Shown here piece after piece: positions 19,953 through 20,443 of a DNA stretch of 20,443 nucleotides. A model generated the notes under the pieces. That model saw nothing but the letters and a program-made list of their open reading frames with translations. It was not told where the DNA came from and made no database searches. Made by a program: the position numbers and the translations under genes. This DNA comes from a virus, in the IMG/VR virus record IMGVR_UViG_3300037502_001652, positions 1-20,443 of that record; one strand, 5' to 3'. How positions within the stretch are numbered: position 1 is the first letter of the stretch; every line of letters starts with the position of its first letter.

Positions 19953-20443
19953 AGGTGCAGCCCCGTCAATGATTCGTCATGCCCGAAGTTGCCAATGGGA
20001 AAGGTGTTAAACGACAGACTGATGCGTGTATCTTTGCCCTCTACGGTCTCAACCATGTGGGTCAGGTGCGAAGGGAAAATAAAGAGTCGGCCTGTGTAGG
20101 CTTCCATCCACCAAGACTCTGAGTTGTATGGATTCCAGTCTTCTGTCGGTGTCTTTAACTGTTGATAACCGTCTCTGTAAAAGTAAATCTTGTCTGTGTC
20201 TTTGTTCGCCTGGGGGTACAGAACACCACTGATAAATGAGTTAGGGTGAGCGTGTTTATGGTGAAACTGTCCAGGCTCAGTGTAGTTGCACCATGACTGC
20301 GTAATACGCAAGGTAGTCTCATTTTTGGGGGCGTAGACCGCTTTGAAATACTCGGCTATGGACTTTTCCACGAAGTCCTTCACACCCTTTAGTTCGGGGT
20401 TCTTTAGGATCGTGTTGTCAGCGCTGGTCGTATTGCCCATGTT
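19949..20443 (-). CDS. Second 2OG-Fe(II) oxygenase (2OG-FeII_Oxy_5 type), 5' end beyond the window
   Basis: The frame carries the pattern of the 'putative 2OG-Fe(II) oxygenase' family: ITQSWCNYTEPGQFHHKHAH with HPNSFISGVLYPQ, then GRLFIFPSHLTHMVETVEGK and DTRISLSFNTFPIGNFG. Candidate metal ligands are in the HHKHAH cluster (H60-H65, numbered from the ATG at 20440), with H128 and the 2OG-binding R139. A methionine at 20440 could be the start. However, relatives have ~30-50 residues before this point, and the frame remains open to the window edge (an Asn codon at 20443-20441), so the gene is probably truncated. It is coupled to the next oxygenase by GTGA. Confidence 0.8.
   Translation of the reverse strand, partial: NMGNTTSADNTILKNPELKGVKDFVEKSIAEYFKAVYAPKNETTLRITQSWCNYTEPGQFHHKHAHPNSFISGVLYPQANKDTDKIYFYRDGYQQLKTPTEDWNPYNSESWWMEAYTGRLFIFPSHLTHMVETVEGKDTRISLSFNTFPIGNFGHDESLTGLHL

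Noticed and set aside
1-20443. tRNA genes, integrase, attachment sites or insertion sequences
   Set aside because: Reading both strands showed almost no non-coding DNA and no cloverleaf, recombinase motif or terminal inverted repeat that could support such a call.

Overview
The window is part of a tailed double-stranded DNA phage genome or a long phage/prophage contig. It probably has a short-tailed (podovirus-like) virion and a Gram-negative host. The reasons are wall-to-wall short genes with 1-4 bp overlaps, a leftward cassette of tail, ejection and lysis genes in an order resembling T7 genes 11 to 16, and a rightward block of DNA-metabolism genes. The two 2-oxoglutarate/Fe(II) oxygenases, the MAHFAQI-type protein and the GSGYADNTYTG-type insert in the nozzle protein are all common in aquatic phages, so a freshwater or marine source is likely. 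This is an inference; nothing here names the host.

Layout. (1) At 1-165 is a divergent control region. The first 17 codons of a Cro/YdaS-like repressor run leftward off the window edge, and a 17 bp near-perfect palindrome lies between it and the rightward operon. (2) At 166-3823, on the + strand, is an early operon of eleven genes. These are a small protein, a putative ssDNA-binding protein, two small DNA-binding-type proteins, a secreted Rap1a/Tai-like protein, a one-helix membrane protein, an unknown protein, an HTH + DUF3310 protein, a RecB/Cas4-like PD-(D/E)XK nuclease and two small unknowns. (3) At 3783-3809 is a strong intrinsic terminator for the opposing strand, placed inside the last early gene. 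(4) At 3841-20443, on the - strand and read right to left, is the late operon. It runs: two 2OG-Fe(II) oxygenases, a MAHFAQI-family protein, two holin-type membrane proteins, an M15 endolysin, a one-helix coiled-coil membrane protein, a DUF5872 basic protein, a head-tail adaptor, a fibre-like protein, a nozzle (tail tubular B-like) protein, a small unknown, a GNAT-like protein and four large virion/ejection-type proteins.

How it works together (inference). The repressor at the left edge would control the early operon through the palindrome. The SSB, nuclease and DUF3310 protein would support phage DNA replication, recombination and nucleotide supply. The late operon builds the tail, the DNA-ejection apparatus and the lysis system. 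The order adaptor, nozzle, GNAT-like small protein, then large internal proteins ending with a transglycosylase-like protein parallels T7 gp11-gp12-gp13-gp14-gp15-gp16. Terminase, portal, major capsid protein, polymerase and integrase are not in the window. Capsid and packaging genes would be expected beyond the right edge.

Least ordinary features: the secreted Rap1a-like protein next to a small membrane protein in a phage early operon; the operator palindrome; the late terminator embedded in an early gene; the shortened transglycosylase domain; the composition break inside the 1441-residue protein; the coupled oxygenase pair; and a DUF5872 protein in the late cassette.
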